Below are positions 33,950-46,269 of a DNA stretch of 64,000 nt, piece by piece. A program made the translations under genes and the position numbers. Each line of letters begins with the position of its first letter. The stretch's first letter is position 1. The stretch spans positions 38,505,213 through 38,569,212 of the forward strand of contig OX467084.1 in assembly GCA_950106755.1 (NCBI GenBank), given 5' to 3'. The stretch comes from Climacium dendroides (Eukaryota; Streptophyta; Bryopsida; Hypnales; Climaciaceae). Under the pieces are notes generated by a model that was not told where the DNA came from, ran no database searches, and was given only the letters and a program-made list of their open reading frames with translations.

Positions 33950-35869
33950 CTCGTTTCGGTTAGGCTGAAAATTGGGAGAAGCAGTGCGATCTCGTCACGG
34001 GAAGGAGAAAGCAGAGCAAGCACGAAGGGAAACTAACTTAGCGCGAAGCGAAATTGGCGCGGAGACCGTGAAAGAGACGGGGAAGGAGCTCGAGAGGCGA
34101 AATTAGGTTAAATTCTGACTGCGCTAGGCAGAACATCAGGAACTTTCGGACAATAACTTAGTGTATGCAGGTCATCAGATTGTAAGAACCACGACTGAAA
34201 GCAGTAACAGGTGCGTTGGCAGAGTACTGCAGAAGCAAAGCTCGAGAAATCGACATCTGTGGAATTCCGTCATAATCGTCATCGTCCACATCTGGGCGGG
34301 AGCCTTGAATTTTTCCGGACCTAATTAATGTGCTTGTGCGCTACGTAAACCAGTAGTCCAAGTATGATAGCTGCTGCGTAACTCCGCAATTAGTACGAAC
34401 TTCCATGATGACGATGTTCCGCGAACTTTTCTTTTCTTTTGAAGACAAATGGACATTACTCCATGACACAGACAGAAGAGATGTCGGCAGCGGCCTCGGT
34501 GGGAGGGTTTCGCGAACTCTTTGTTGATAGTCGAAGAGGTCCTAAGCTTACTATCAGTAAGATTTTCTCAGTTTGGCAACAAAAATATCTAGAATGTCGT
34601 CATAGCGCAGTGGAGCACATTTGAATTTGTTTAAGCATTAAATTATTTATTTATTTGTTTAAGCATACAGTTCTTGTTCTTCTGTTGTACAATCCCAATT
34701 GTAGGGTTCAGAACGAACCTCCATGTTGTGTCGGAGTGAGGTTTTTTATTTTTCAAAGAGTTGTCTTCCCTGAGTTTCATAATGCTTTCACATGAGTAGG
34801 GAGAAACTACATTATTGGAGTAGCTTTGCCTAGTTGGCAACCATGAATAATGTTAAAAATAGTTTTGGGGGAAGTCACACACTTGTTGCTCCTGTTTTCC
34901 CTATTGTATCCCCTAAAATTTTACCGGCCAACAATTCTCCTCTCGCAACCATTTGCATACTCCCATACAGCATTCCAAATTATTTTGTCCTTTACTTTTA
35001 TGCAAGGTTTGAACGATTCTAGGTGCATGGAAGTCCCCCCTTTTAGTGCCACTGAATGGAAGCTCGCTGAGGATTCAATAATAAGAGGCACGATAAGTTA
35101 CATGGCGCATGTTTGTCCCGTCATGGGAGCCTGTCTTTAGCAATCTTTGATTACCCCGAAGGTGATGTTCTCAGCATGGAACAAGGAATGTATGGTTATT
35201 GTTCACTCTACATTATTGTGTCAAATTCGATGGCCTCCTCAGAAATTCTACAGAAATGACACTCTGCTCGTCGCCACTCCTTTCTGAAGCATGAATCAAT
35301 TCCATCTGCAAAATGTGGAATCAATTCCATCTAAAAAATGTGGAAGTAAAGCATCGATGAGAATCTCATGATAGCCTGCTTCTGTTATTTACTTGGATGA
35401 CTGCATGTTGGAGCAGTCGGAGAGTGTAAGCGTCTCCAAGGCAAAGAAGAATTCTCTACGTTTCTGGCTGTGTTTGCGAACATTCCACTCTCTGGTAACT
35501 AACTAGGACTTATGGAGGACGAAGACAGAGGACATGAACATCGGCAGCTTGTGCAACCTTGAAATCCTTCACAGAAACGCACTTACACCAAAGAAAGTAC
35601 TCAATCTCGAGTGAGAATCATGAAGGTCGGATTTCCAGGAAGAGCCTGGGCTTTCAAGAAGTTCATAGACCAGGCATGACGATTACTCAGGAAAATTAAA
35701 GCAAACGATCGCTCGTGGATATTGGCATGTGAATAAATCAGAGGTGGCTTATGCAGGGCTCCGCAATTCTCTTGTTCCACATCAATATATCTGCTGCATC
35801 TGCGAATTCTGATCGAACCGCATACTGCTTCAACAACGCCAGCTAGAACGTAAACGGAGAGAACGCCAA
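33950..35869. other. Promoter side of the PSAT1-type gene and following spacer
   Basis: 33950-34110 is GC-richer and should contain the 5' leader and core promoter of the acyltransferase gene; no TATA box is obvious. The rest has no protein-like frame. A frame at 35601-35903 (minus, 100 codons) shows no known feature. Confidence 0.4.
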
Positions 35870-36300
35870 GTTCGTGGCAATCTAGAACAAATTCATTCTT
35901 CATAGATTATAAATCAGTAAGGATCTTTACATGTCAGAACAACACTCTGAAAGTTGTTTCTACAAGGCAATTATCTTATTCCACATAACTGCTCTGACAA
36001 ATCGACTCCGCGAGTTCCTATCGAACGGCTGACTGCCTGGCAAGCGCGAAATTTTGTAACACACGGGGCCAGTGCAGTCCGTGTGATGCCAGCCTAGATC
36101 TAAGCCATTTAGCAATCTCGTCAGCATCTCCGATCAAAAAGGTCGAACAACTTCCTTCTTCATTGATTATACATACTTGAAGCTCTTACAACGACAGAAC
36201 AAGATTCTGAAAATTAATTCAACAAGGTAACTATCCAATTTTTAAGCAATTGCACTTACCGCATCATCAGCGAGTTCTGATCGTCCCTATCCAGCGTACA
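35870..36300. repeat. Imperfect tandem duplication, period about 245 bp
   Basis: Blocks TTCATTCTTCATAGATTATA, GTCAGAACAACACTCTGAAA, TACAAGGCAATTATC and CGCGAGTTCCTATCG (35885-36020) recur in order at about 36155-36285 with moderate divergence. Confidence 0.55.
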
Positions 36301-36689
36301 ACGAAGAGAAGTTAGAGAAGAAGAAAAAGGTGAAGCTTACCCGATCTTACCACTCTTGTGAACCAAGTGCAGGACAGGTTCGTTCTTGAATGACTCCAAG
36401 AGCAAAATTCGAAATGGCCAACTGACAACTCCACTTCTTATAAGATCTAGAGTCGGTTAGAGCGAATGCAGCGTTGGAGCATATTAAAATGCAAAGTAAA
36501 CTTTGTTATAAAAACAGTCAAGCCAAAAGATTTTCCTTCTTCCATCCTCCCTAATCGGCTCATCTCCTCATAAACTAATTCCATAACCTTGCACAAATAG
36601 CCAGTGGTACCAAATGAGAACGCTGCCGCAAATTGATTTAAAATAAGCATATTTGGATGCACATCATCCCATGATCTGCTCGTGAAACT

Positions 36690-37070
36690 TGCTTAGGGTT
36701 GAAGCAAGGGTCCGTCCGGCTGGAGAGGGAATTGAGCGGATCTTTCCGGAGTGGATGAGGATTGAGGCTCATTTCCATGGGGGAAGGCAAGCATGGCTGG
36801 AAGATCGACTGAAGCGACGGACTGGAGGGGCACATGCTTGTTGCAGCCAGCGAGGGGACGCCGGAGGTGGTGCGGGCGGGGGCCAGGGGCAGGGGATGGA
36901 TATGGATGCTCATGGGCGCTGGGCCGCTTGGCTTTGCCTTGCCTCCAGGGGCGTGTGTCGTGTGGGGTGCAGGGGGGACGGGGCGCGGACAAAAGCCGCG
37001 AGTCGAAGCCGCGGGTCGAGGTCGCGGACCCGAGTCGACATTGCGAAACTGGGCCCCGCTAGGAAATCTA
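36690..37070. other. GC-rich island without a recognised gene
   Basis: A sharp rise in G+C over about 380 bases, in DNA that is AT-rich on the right. Several frames are open here on both strands because stop codons are rare in GC-rich DNA; none resembles a known protein. It contains repeated CGCGAGTCGAAG/CGCGGGTCGAGG-like units near 36990-37030. It could be a decayed CpG-rich exon or promoter, or inserted foreign DNA. Confidence 0.5.
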
Positions 37071-37259
37071 AGTTCTACGTAGATGTCAGATTGAAGAAGT
37101 ATTCCGTGCGAGTGGTAGATATTGAAGCCTCATTAATTTGTTGTAAATTTATCCGCTTTGCAAGAGATTCAGTTTTTTCACATCCCTGCACACTCAGCAC
37201 CAGACCTGTTTTTCTTTTGCACCGTGGCGCAGATTCCACCATTTCAAAATAAATTTCTA

Positions 37260-39811
37260 CTATTCCCTAATAAAAAGTATTCTTCTTTTGTCCAAAATTT
37301 CCCGTTTCTATTTAAATGTGGATGAAGTCACCAAATTTGGATGAAAAAGTGCATGGATATAATTGGAAAGTGTTTTTTGGTCCAAAAGATGGATGGATGC
37401 AGAAATACAATGCTTTACCAAATTTTAAGTGATTGGCATCGTGGCACTTTCTAAAAAAATGAAAAAAAGGGTTGCTCAACACTTGCCAATGTCTTGCAAA
37501 ACTAAATTAACCCTACAAGGACACTATAGACACTAGAGGTAGAAACATCTAGAATGAATAATTTAAAATTTTCTGTTTGTAAGGTACAAGGAACTCGTTG
37601 AGAAATTGAACTCAATGGGTTTAGAAATAAAGATGAGGAAGAATGCCAAAAAAAGAAAAAAAGATTTTTTTTCAAGAATGAATATGTTTATTCAAAAAAA
37701 TGTGGATTTTTCATCTAAATCCACCATTGTCTCATAGCTTCACCTACAATGGCTAGCTTTGGAGATCACCCTTATAGTGTATTTTGGTCATTTATTGCTA
37801 TTTATTCTTGATGTGAATTTTAACTATAAAAATGATATTTTTTGAATTTGACTCCAACAAATGAAATGAGCTTATCAAGTGAAATTTGATATATTTTCAT
37901 AAATTTAAATATTTTATTGCAATATGAACTTTAGGCTAATAACCATGGTTTGTTAATTTTCTAATTTTAAAATGATACCATAACTTTGGTTTATATCATG
38001 ATGTTATACACTATAATATACATCTCCAATGGAAAATTTAGAGTTATTGAATATATTTTGTATTCAATATGAATTTTCTTCATTTTTTTCTTCAAAAATA
38101 TAAAATATTTTAAATTTTAAATTTTTTATGACTTGTAGTAGATATGATTTCATTTATGAAATATAAATATAGATTTTTTCATTCATATCTAGTTGTTGCA
38201 AAATGGTTTCAAACAATAATGGACAAAGAGGCTTGAACTCACTCAACAGTTGTGGGCTTCTCGTTTTAAAGTTAACCCCTAAAATATTGCAGTGATTTGA
38301 GAACCAAAATTGCTTCAAATATTCATACCAAAAACAAGGCTAAAATCTTTATTTATAATTATTTATTCTCTATTGAATTCAACTCTAGAATCCTTTCGTT
38401 AACCTCTAAAGGACCATTGTCTCTTTGGGGGGCAAATGGGATTTGGGACAAGTACCTATGGCCTCAATTTTTGATATGATTTTTCAGAACTTTTTTGAAG
38501 ATAGGAAAATTGATTATCTTAATGGAAATATAATTTTTTTCAATTGGTGCCCAACAACAAAAATTATGCCTCCACAGACTCAAAATAGGAGAGATTTGAC
38601 AACAAAAAAATTTGAAAATTTGAAAATAATTTTTTTCTCATGTATTATATTTATGTATACATTAAAATATTAAATTTATTTCATTTGGATAAGTGATGTG
38701 AAAGTTATGGACAATCTTGTTTTCCGGGCAATCTAAGCATCTTTGTGAAAAAGATTAAAATTAAGTTTTCTTTAAATTTGTTTTCTCCAAGCTCTCAATT
38801 CAATTTTTCGCCATAATTATTTAAACCTCTAAACTTTGTAGTGCAAAAAATTTAAGATAAGAAGGTTCAAAGTCAAATAATCTAATCCTACAATGTGCAT
38901 ATAAAACTTGTTTTCTTTACTTTAAATGCAAATATCTTGCAATATGTACAGTCAAAAAATTTAAAATTTATTCCACACATTCTCATAATAATTAGGTGTA
39001 GGATCCCATAGTTAATTGTGCAAAACAAAATATAATTTTTGTTACTCTTTGCAATAGAAATGGCAATTTTGAGTGTTTTTTGGCAAAAAAAGGTCTTCGT
39101 CCTATAGAACTTAACTTGATCAAATACATCCTCCCAAAATTGTAAAGGTATAAATCCCCACCCACTACAAGTTCAATGTGCTTGAACTTAAGAAAGGAGT
39201 TTTTTTTTTTCTAGCCCTTCCTAAAGGTAAAGTTTTGTATTTTGACATTTCTAGAATAAAGCATATATGTCTAGAACTTGTGCAATGTAGCCAATCTGTT
39301 AGAAAATGGATCAAAAATACATGTAAAAAATATAATAATTTTCATATCTGTCCTTAAATTTTTTATAAAGTAGAAAGTTGTAAAAATTATTTGCATTTTA
39401 GTTTTTTCTTATTGCAAAAGGACAAAAATGGATAATTTGGTAAAGAATAATATTTCTCTACTCATCCATTTTTTTGGATTAAAAAATCATTCCAATTATT
39501 CTCATGCATTATTTCATCCATTCTATTGGTGACTTCATCCACATTTTAAAATTTTACTCCTAAAGTTTTAAGACTATTTTTTTCCATCCAAAACTTTCAA
39601 AATTGTCATTCATTAGTTATTTTGTAGTTACAAACTCGGAAACTAGAAGTAAGAGTATTTCAACATAGCATTTCTAGTCATTCTTTATGTTTATTACTTA
39701 GAAATAATTGCAACAATGACTATGACAATGGCATGCATGTACGGTTCATGTATATTATTGTAATGTAATTGAAATAAGTGATTGAAGCAGGGTTTTTTTT
39801 TATAACTACGC
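37260..39811. other. AT-rich spacer
   Basis: Degenerate repeat-like sequence, sharing short blocks such as CCTCTAAAGGACCA with other spacers. No gene or RNA gene was found. Confidence 0.4.
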
Positions 39812-40010
39812 CACTACAAGAAACTCGTGTTTTAGGTAACAGATTTAAGGTGACACTCAATGTAACAACTTGTGTTTTAGGTCACAAATTTTAGGTGACA
39901 CTCAACACATGTTTTAGGTGACAAGATTTCAGGTGACACTCAATGCAACAACCCATGTTCTAAAGTTACTTTGAACATCAAGATGTCAACAATGACATCA
40001 ACAGTGACCT
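39812..40010 (+). mobile_element. Partial CACTA-type element end
   Basis: Starts with CACTACAAGAAACTCG, the classic terminal sequence of CACTA transposons, followed by sub-terminal repeats: TGTTTTAGGT (three near copies) and AGGTGACACTCAA (three copies between 39856 and 39950). No matching right end is visible, so it is truncated. It is related to the element at 12010-12233. Confidence 0.6.
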
Positions 40011-40206
40011 AGGATTGTGAATGTTTTAGAATTCCAAAAGCTTTATGAATTAAAAAATTAGAAAAACACCTTTTTACTTTTATTTTTTAAATTTTGGCTG
40101 TGGCAACGGCAGATGGCATCCTTCTCTTTATAAGTTCTATCCTGAGAACCTCGGACCCCAGATGAGATGAGCTACCACCATTGGAAATTAGAAACCCCAC
40201 CAACTC

Positions 40207-40845
40207 CAGATCAGGATGCAGATTTGTTTTCCATTTGTCCTTCGAGGTGAAAAGTTTGGGTCCACAAGGATGGGATCGTTGACGGAGAGCCGGAATTTAC
40301 CTCCAGGAATCTAGGCCAAAACCAAAATAAAAATAAAAAGGGCCGCAAACAACGAATAAGTTAACGGAACAAGACGTGAAAGCCAAAGAAGATGAAAAAA
40401 AGGGGTTTAAAATTAAAATAATACATTTCAGTTCCTTTCAATACATATAATTAAAATAATACATTTCTATTCCTTTCAATCAGATCCCCGAATAGAATTG
40501 ACCGAACAACGGAAGCTACGGAAGATTCTTCGGATTCGGAAATCTACGAATCTTTATTCCAAACTCTACCAATCCGGGACACTCGATCTACGAATCAGTG
40601 CTCAGTGATCTACGAAAAGGGGGAGGATGCGTTTCCAGGGGTCCCTGGATGCGTTTCGGAGCGTGTGTTGAAGCAAGCGTTCCGTTCGAAGCAGGCCCTC
40701 GCGATCGCTCCGTCTGCATTATCAGCTCTCGCTCGCATTTGCAGCTCTGTGATCGATGCTCCTCTCTCGCGCGCGCATTCGAAGCTTTCTACTACACTAG
40801 CGCCGCTTTTAGTTGCGTGAGCTCGGAGATATGCGCAAAGGCTCC
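40207..40845 (+). repeat. Displaced second copy of the glutamine synthetase promoter and leader
   Basis: Matches 46804-47398 in the same orientation through successive blocks: GATGCAGATTTG, GTCCTTCGAGGT, ACGAATAA, GAAGATGAAAAAA, AGAATTGAC, ACGGAAGCTACGGAAGATTC, CTCGATCTACGAATCAG, TTGAAGCAAGCG, GCGATCGCTC, GCATTTGCAGCTCTGTG, TTCGAAGCTTT and GCGAGCTCGGAGAT-like. Similarity stops about 40 bases before the position of the glutamine synthetase start codon. No glutamine synthetase coding sequence follows. Inside it a ~37-bp segment (AATTAAAATAATACATTTC...) is repeated in tandem at 40411-40483. Confidence 0.85.
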
Positions 40846-41018
40846 TTCCCCTTGCCTGCCCAGGCACGTCTCCAGTCCCCGTCGCGACGCAAGGAAAGAC
40901 GCTCGGGTCGTGCGCTGCGCTGGGAGCATCTCTCAAAATGCGCTAAACCCTCCAAATACGCTTAACCCTACAAACTGGGAAGCAATCAGACGCACTGAGG
41001 GACCCGATTGGGGCCCAG

Positions 41019-41138
41019 ATGGAGGACGTCACCTCCAAGAAAACGGGAGTGGCACCGGATCCATCGCTATCACCAAACCCCTTTTCTCTGCTCCTTTCAC
41101 TTTCCACAATTGCCTTGGAAGAAACTGAACCGACCTTG
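41019..41138 (+). CDS. Possible first exon downstream of the duplicated promoter
   Basis: A 40-codon stretch from ATG 41019 to a good donor (CTTG|GTGAGT at 41138/41139). It is GC-rich and Ser/Pro-rich (MEDVTSKKTGVAPDPSLSPN, then a leucine-rich PFSLLLSLSTIALEE). It starts about 170 bases after the copied glutamine synthetase leader, in a place where a captured promoter could drive it. No downstream exon could be identified and no family is recognised. It may be chance. Confidence 0.25.
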
Positions 41139-41187
41139 GTGAGTGGCGGGCGCAGCGAGACCCCCAATCTGCGACCCAAATTCGGGA

Positions 41188-41325
41188 AACCAAAAATCAT
41201 CAGAACAGGATGCAGATTTTTACATTCGTCCTGCTTGGTCAAGGGAGTCGGCACTTTGAAAAATCATAGAAATTACATACCACATTCAAAAAATCATAGA
41301 AATTACATATCACATTCAAAAAATC
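41188..41325. repeat. Third fragment of the promoter-upstream block, then short tandem repeat
   Basis: 41205-41235 repeats the CAGAACAGGATGCAGATTTTT/TTCGTCCT block found at 40209 and 46806. At 41257-41325 a ~32-bp unit (AAAATCATAGAAATTACAT plus CACATTC) is present about two and a half times. Confidence 0.55.
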
Positions 41326-41329
41326 TATA

Positions 41330-42946
41330 TATTTTTTTAATATTCATGATGATTTTCACTTGCTAATACTTAAAAAACATCATTTTTAGGAAAAGGTGCC
41401 TCCAACTACGGTGAATTGCTTATATAGATGGTTACGGATGTTTTCACCGTATTGGTATGGGAAGAGGTATTGGGTCTCTCAATGTAAGAGAACTTCGCCT
41501 AATTTACTCCATTTCTCTCCCAAAGCTGACTCACAATTTCAGTTGTAACGAAGCTCTGGCTGGCTCCAGTAATTGCCTAGACAACGTATTCTTGTGCCCA
41601 GTGTGGTTTTTTTCTCGTGATCATCATGCAAGCTGGTGGAGAATTGTACGCAGCTCTGGCTTACTAGACTTTTCCGCAGTGATTTTCTTCTTCTTTTTAA
41701 ACAAATGGAAATCCATTGCAAATCAGAGAAACAAAGTAGCGAAGCTCCAAGGCTGGACACAAGGAGAAGAAATTTTGGCATTCGTGTCAACATAAACGAA
41801 AAGAAGAAAATTAGAAAAAATTGTAGGCAGGCTGCAGGCAGGGTGCACTGTGAACCATTCACTTGTCCCAGATAGCGGGAAGATTTAGCAAAAAGTAGAG
41901 AAAGCATTAATGCAATTCGCATCCAAGGTACTCCCCAGCCTTGAGAAATGAGAGGCTTTGAGAGCTTGACAAGGGTAGCCAAGTGTCAGGAAGTCAACAT
42001 TACCAATTACTGTACGGCATTTGGGCATACGTTGTACACTCATTTGCTTCTTTTCCAGTTCTTTTTGACACAAGTTATGAAACGGAATTTCAGTGCAAAA
42101 GATGGAATACAGCAACACCACCCGCCAGCCGCAAGTGACCTGGCAGGATGGCTTCCTTCTTTTGAATTTCAAGCATCTTTATTCTTCTTTCTGACACGAA
42201 TGAAATCATTTTCAGTGCACGATCAAATACAACAATCTCTGTCAGTCGAAGTAAGTTATTTAGTACGGCTTGGGGAGAAAGTTGGGTGTGAATTGTCCTT
42301 TCACAAAAGAATTGGCGGAAAATATTCATTGCTAGGGAGAATTGACCCTTTATTGACACACAACTTCACCCAAGAATGTACCCATATTTGAATCGAACTT
42401 ATTTCCAAAGAAAAAACGCGCAAAAATTCAAAAGTGAATTGAACTGTTAAAGGGTTGATTTCTTCTTCCTTGTACTAAAAATTTCTAAAGGGATCCATCT
42501 AGACTAACTTGGGAGCATGGATTCTAAATGTGAATATCAAAATGAATCATGCAATGTCACCTAGTGTTTTTCAAGATGTTTTTTCACAGAACAAATGAAA
42601 GAAAATGCATAGCAAGAATTTTCATGGTATTTTTTGATAAAACAAGCTTGTCAAAAGGAATTGCAAGTCCAAAGAACTAAGAAAGTCACAATATTGCACA
42701 TTGTTTTTTAATTTGTGTAAGTGTATAGTATAGTACATAAAAGGAGGATCCAAAATTTTATTTGTTTTAAAAAAAAAAGTTGACCAAACTATAATGTAAG
42801 TACCCTAATTATTAGTACTAATAGCAATTAAGGATACTCACTATCAAAAAATATGAATTATTTTTATTTGATCTTGTTGATAAGTGACAAACTTATTCAA
42901 TGCATTTAAGCATGCTTTAGCTTTATCAAATTTGTCAAGGAACCTT
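41330..42946. other. Spacer with a local duplication, no gene seen
   Basis: A weak direct duplication (TTCTTTTTGACACAAGTTATG at 42058 and TTCTTTCTGACACGAATGAA at 42182, both followed by TTTCAGTGCA) is visible. Short frames on both strands show no known features. Confidence 0.4.
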
Positions 42947-43106
42947 TAAGGTAAATCAGCCTATGACAAGCCAACCTTGGACTAGTCTAATGCAAGCTAA
43001 AAAATTCTTGTGAAGTACATTTCACAAGACACATATACGACTAAAGAATTTATGGGCCTGCATTAGGTTGGTTTAGAGTTGGCATGTCATAGGCTAAGCT
43101 ACCTTA
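42947..43106. mobile_element. Foldback MITE-like element (TAAGGTA ends)
   Basis: 160 bp with imperfect inverted arms: TAAGGTAAATCAGCCTATGA, then AAGCCAACCTTGGACTAG, pair with the reversed right side that ends in GTCATAGGCTAAGCTACCTTA. A related arm occurs at 11614-11640 (ATAAGGTAAACCAGCCTATA). No clear target duplication. Confidence 0.55.
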
Positions 43107-43739
43107 GATGTGCTATGGTTGAAACACAAGAAGTCATCAAGTTTTGAACCACACCATTCTCTACCATGGTCTAAGAAAGTTTCCTGAAGCTTTTCTTCCC
43201 TACATTGAAATGGCAATGTTTCTTCTTCAAAAACTTTAGCTTTTTGTCGAATTTCACAAATCCAAAGATGAATTGTAAAATTTTAAAATATTGTTCATTG
43301 ATATAACAAAATTGACACTAGACTAGGCTCTCATGTTCTAATTGTGTACATCTTTTTTCATCAACATCTAAGTTTCAATGTCACTTTTTGACCCAAATGC
43401 AGGTGTTGTATTCTAAGTAGTGATAATTATTGGCATATACCTTACCCTTGATAAACAAATATTGGTTATTTACCACGAATGAAAATTTTGGTTTTATTCT
43501 TGAATTTGGAATTGGAGATCCCAATTTATTTAGCTAGAAGAGGTTTGGAACTCCCAAGCCCAGCGCATGGGCTCACTCGTGCTGTACCTGCAAAACTCAG
43601 CCTAACCAATAAAATAATTATTAGTGTCCTGACAACCCACCTTGAAATGTTGACAAACGAACCAGTGGCCCAGAAAATCAAACTCTTCATTCTCCACCAG
43701 TTGCCTGTTTTGATTTTTTATTCCTCGGAATTTGACTCG

Positions 43740-43960
43740 AAGGGGACTTAGTTTGACCCCTTCAGTTACCCCCATCCAAGGAGAAATGTAAGAAATTCGC
43801 CTCCTATTTTCGGCCGAGTTAATTTTGTATTTCTTCACCTCTCCTAAGATAGTTTGGAGCCTACGATTCCAAATATGAATTTGAAAATTTTCCAATTCGA
43901 TCATGGGTGGTAGATAAAAAAAAATTCAATGTTTTTCATGGGATTAAACCACGGGGTGAT
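43740..43960 (-). repeat. Dispersed repeat upstream of glutamine synthetase (copy 2)
   Basis: Minus-strand copy of the family at 16380-16690 and 46270-46760, with a CATATTTGGAATCGTAGGCT block corresponding to ATATTTGCAATCGAAGGCTC in the other copies. Confidence 0.5.
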
Positions 43961-46269
43961 AATGGAAGGGGTGACAATCCTCCCTAGCCGTGACTTTGTG
44001 GTCTAACTTTTGACTATGCAAGTTTGTCCTTTTTATGTTTGTGACATTAATTTTTGAAGTCATACTATTTTGAATTAGTACAAGTTCAAATATTAATGTA
44101 ATGCACCAATTCTAATAAAAACTAAGCTTTGTTATGATACTAAATTCCACCCACTACTATTAGTATAAATTAGTGAAGTATGCTAAATCTTAAAGACTTT
44201 TGAAAACTATTTCAATTATTTTAAAATTTTATTTTAGTATATGATGTGATCTATAGAGGAAGTTTTGTTTTATGAGATTCCAGTGAGTATTGCAAAAGTT
44301 GCATGTTTTGGGACATGTTGCACTAAAAATAGAGGATGTCCAAAATAAAACAACTAGATGGACAAGATTTTAGTTTTTAGATTTTAGTTTTTAGTTTTGG
44401 AAACTACTCATTTTTTTGGAAGAATCAAATTCCCAAGTGGCAACACAAATCTTTCCTTCTATGAATCAAGTACAAAAAAGAATTTTAATTGAAAAGTTTT
44501 ATTAATTTACACTAGAATTTGTACTAATGGTTCTAAAATTATTCAAAAATTGCCATTTTTAGTGCATTGAGTGAAATTTGAAAAAAAATCTTCAACCACA
44601 TGTTATTTTTCATGTAATATTAGAAGAAAATAATTTTTTTCCCATTCCATTTGACTTTATAGGTTATAAAATATAAAAACTCAAAATTATTGAAAAAAAA
44701 CTCATAGCTTGCATAACTGCTTGCCCAACTCATTGCCCTCTCTACTAGTACATTGCAATGTTGCCCCTAAACTTTTAGGCCACATAGCTTTTGATTTGGG
44801 TGCCTAATTGGAAAATATTATATTTGAAGCCTCCATAGTTTATACTTTTGAACAAATTCAACATTCTCATTTTTAATTTATGCAAAAACCAACCTTGAGG
44901 TAGGATATCAATCATCCAAAATTTACTTGTAAGGAACATTCTGGCTTAGTTTTGATATGATTTTTAACCCCTAAAGTCTCAAGGTCATTTTTTTGTCGAA
45001 TAACACTCAAAATTGCCATTTCTATTGCATTTTTTCAAGAAAACAAAAAAAATAACTTTCTTAGAATCCAACCATAGGATCTTCTACTTGGCTTTTCTAA
45101 GTTTGGCCCTACAGATTGGAAGATATTAGCATTCAAAGTTGGAAAAATAAGTTTTTTTGAATTTTGGCTTGCAATTTTAGATGACTTTGACTACCATTCT
45201 TGGAATTTTTTTGCACTACACTTTAAGTTTAAAATTTATTATGTTGAAGAATTGAGTTCAAAGTCTAGGAATTTGGAAAAACACACACTTGATTTTCATT
45301 CTTAAAAAATTATTAAGTAGAAGTAAGTTTAAGATTGAAAGAAAGGCTAAATTGCCGTTAATACCTCTAAGATGGAATTGAAACACAATAATCTCAACAA
45401 TGAGATTGTTCTAGCAAGTATACTTAACCCCTTTTTCTTTTTAAAATGTGAAAATTTCACTCAAAAATGAATTTCATAAGTTATTTTTTGAAGAAGATGC
45501 TTAAATTGTTTGAAAAACAAGATTGTCCATAACTTTCTCATTGCTAGTCCAAATAGAATAAATCAAAGCCTCACATCTAAAAAAATATAATGTTTTAGGA
45601 AAACAATTTAAAAATTTAAATTTTGACTTTTTGTAATTTTTTTTATATTGCCTGTTGACCTTTGCTTTTGACTAATTGTGCTATAATTTTTGTTCTTAGG
45701 CACCAATTGAAATAAAAATTATATTCCCACGAAGCTTGTATACTTTTCTAGCTTCATATAGAGTTTTAAAAATTACAATGAATACTGAGACTATATGAAC
45801 CTATCTGAGGTTGCATTTTGGACCCTGTACGGTCAATGGGACTTTAAGGGTTAAGACCAAGTTCCAAAAAATGCAAGAACTTGTTATCTTGCCATTGATG
45901 AAAATAAGAGGGATATTTGAATAAATACTAAGAACCTCAAATCCCAAACAAGCTATTTACCAAGATTATTGGGAAATAGAAAATCCTCCAACTCTAGAAG
46001 GTCGGGGCCATGTTTTTAATTTGAGTAATTTTTTGATGAAAGTAATGATTTTTTTGGATAGGGAATTTTATTCAAAATATTCTTACTTTTTCAATGAATG
46101 AAATTGACAATTTATTACCCAATATGGGACATGATCGCTCTATTATTGACGAATGTACATTATTTTGAATGAATAAATGAAAATTCATCCATAGATTGAA
46201 AGTTTTATCCACTTCCATGGATATTAATAGCTTCATCCTTCTAGTGATTATGGCTTTCTGCATTGCCTA
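43961..46269. other. AT-rich spacer
   Basis: No gene or RNA gene. Contains degenerate blocks shared with other spacers (for example CCCCTAAAGTCTCAAGGTC near 44963). Confidence 0.4.

Noticed and set aside
36689..37252. 187-codon open frame in the GC-rich island
   Set aside because: Several frames on both strands are open together because stops are rare in GC-rich DNA. The translation is low in recognisable structure.
41457..42391. Several 80-147-codon frames on both strands
   Set aside because: Overlapping frames with T-rich runs (FFFF) and no conserved motif; more likely non-coding.
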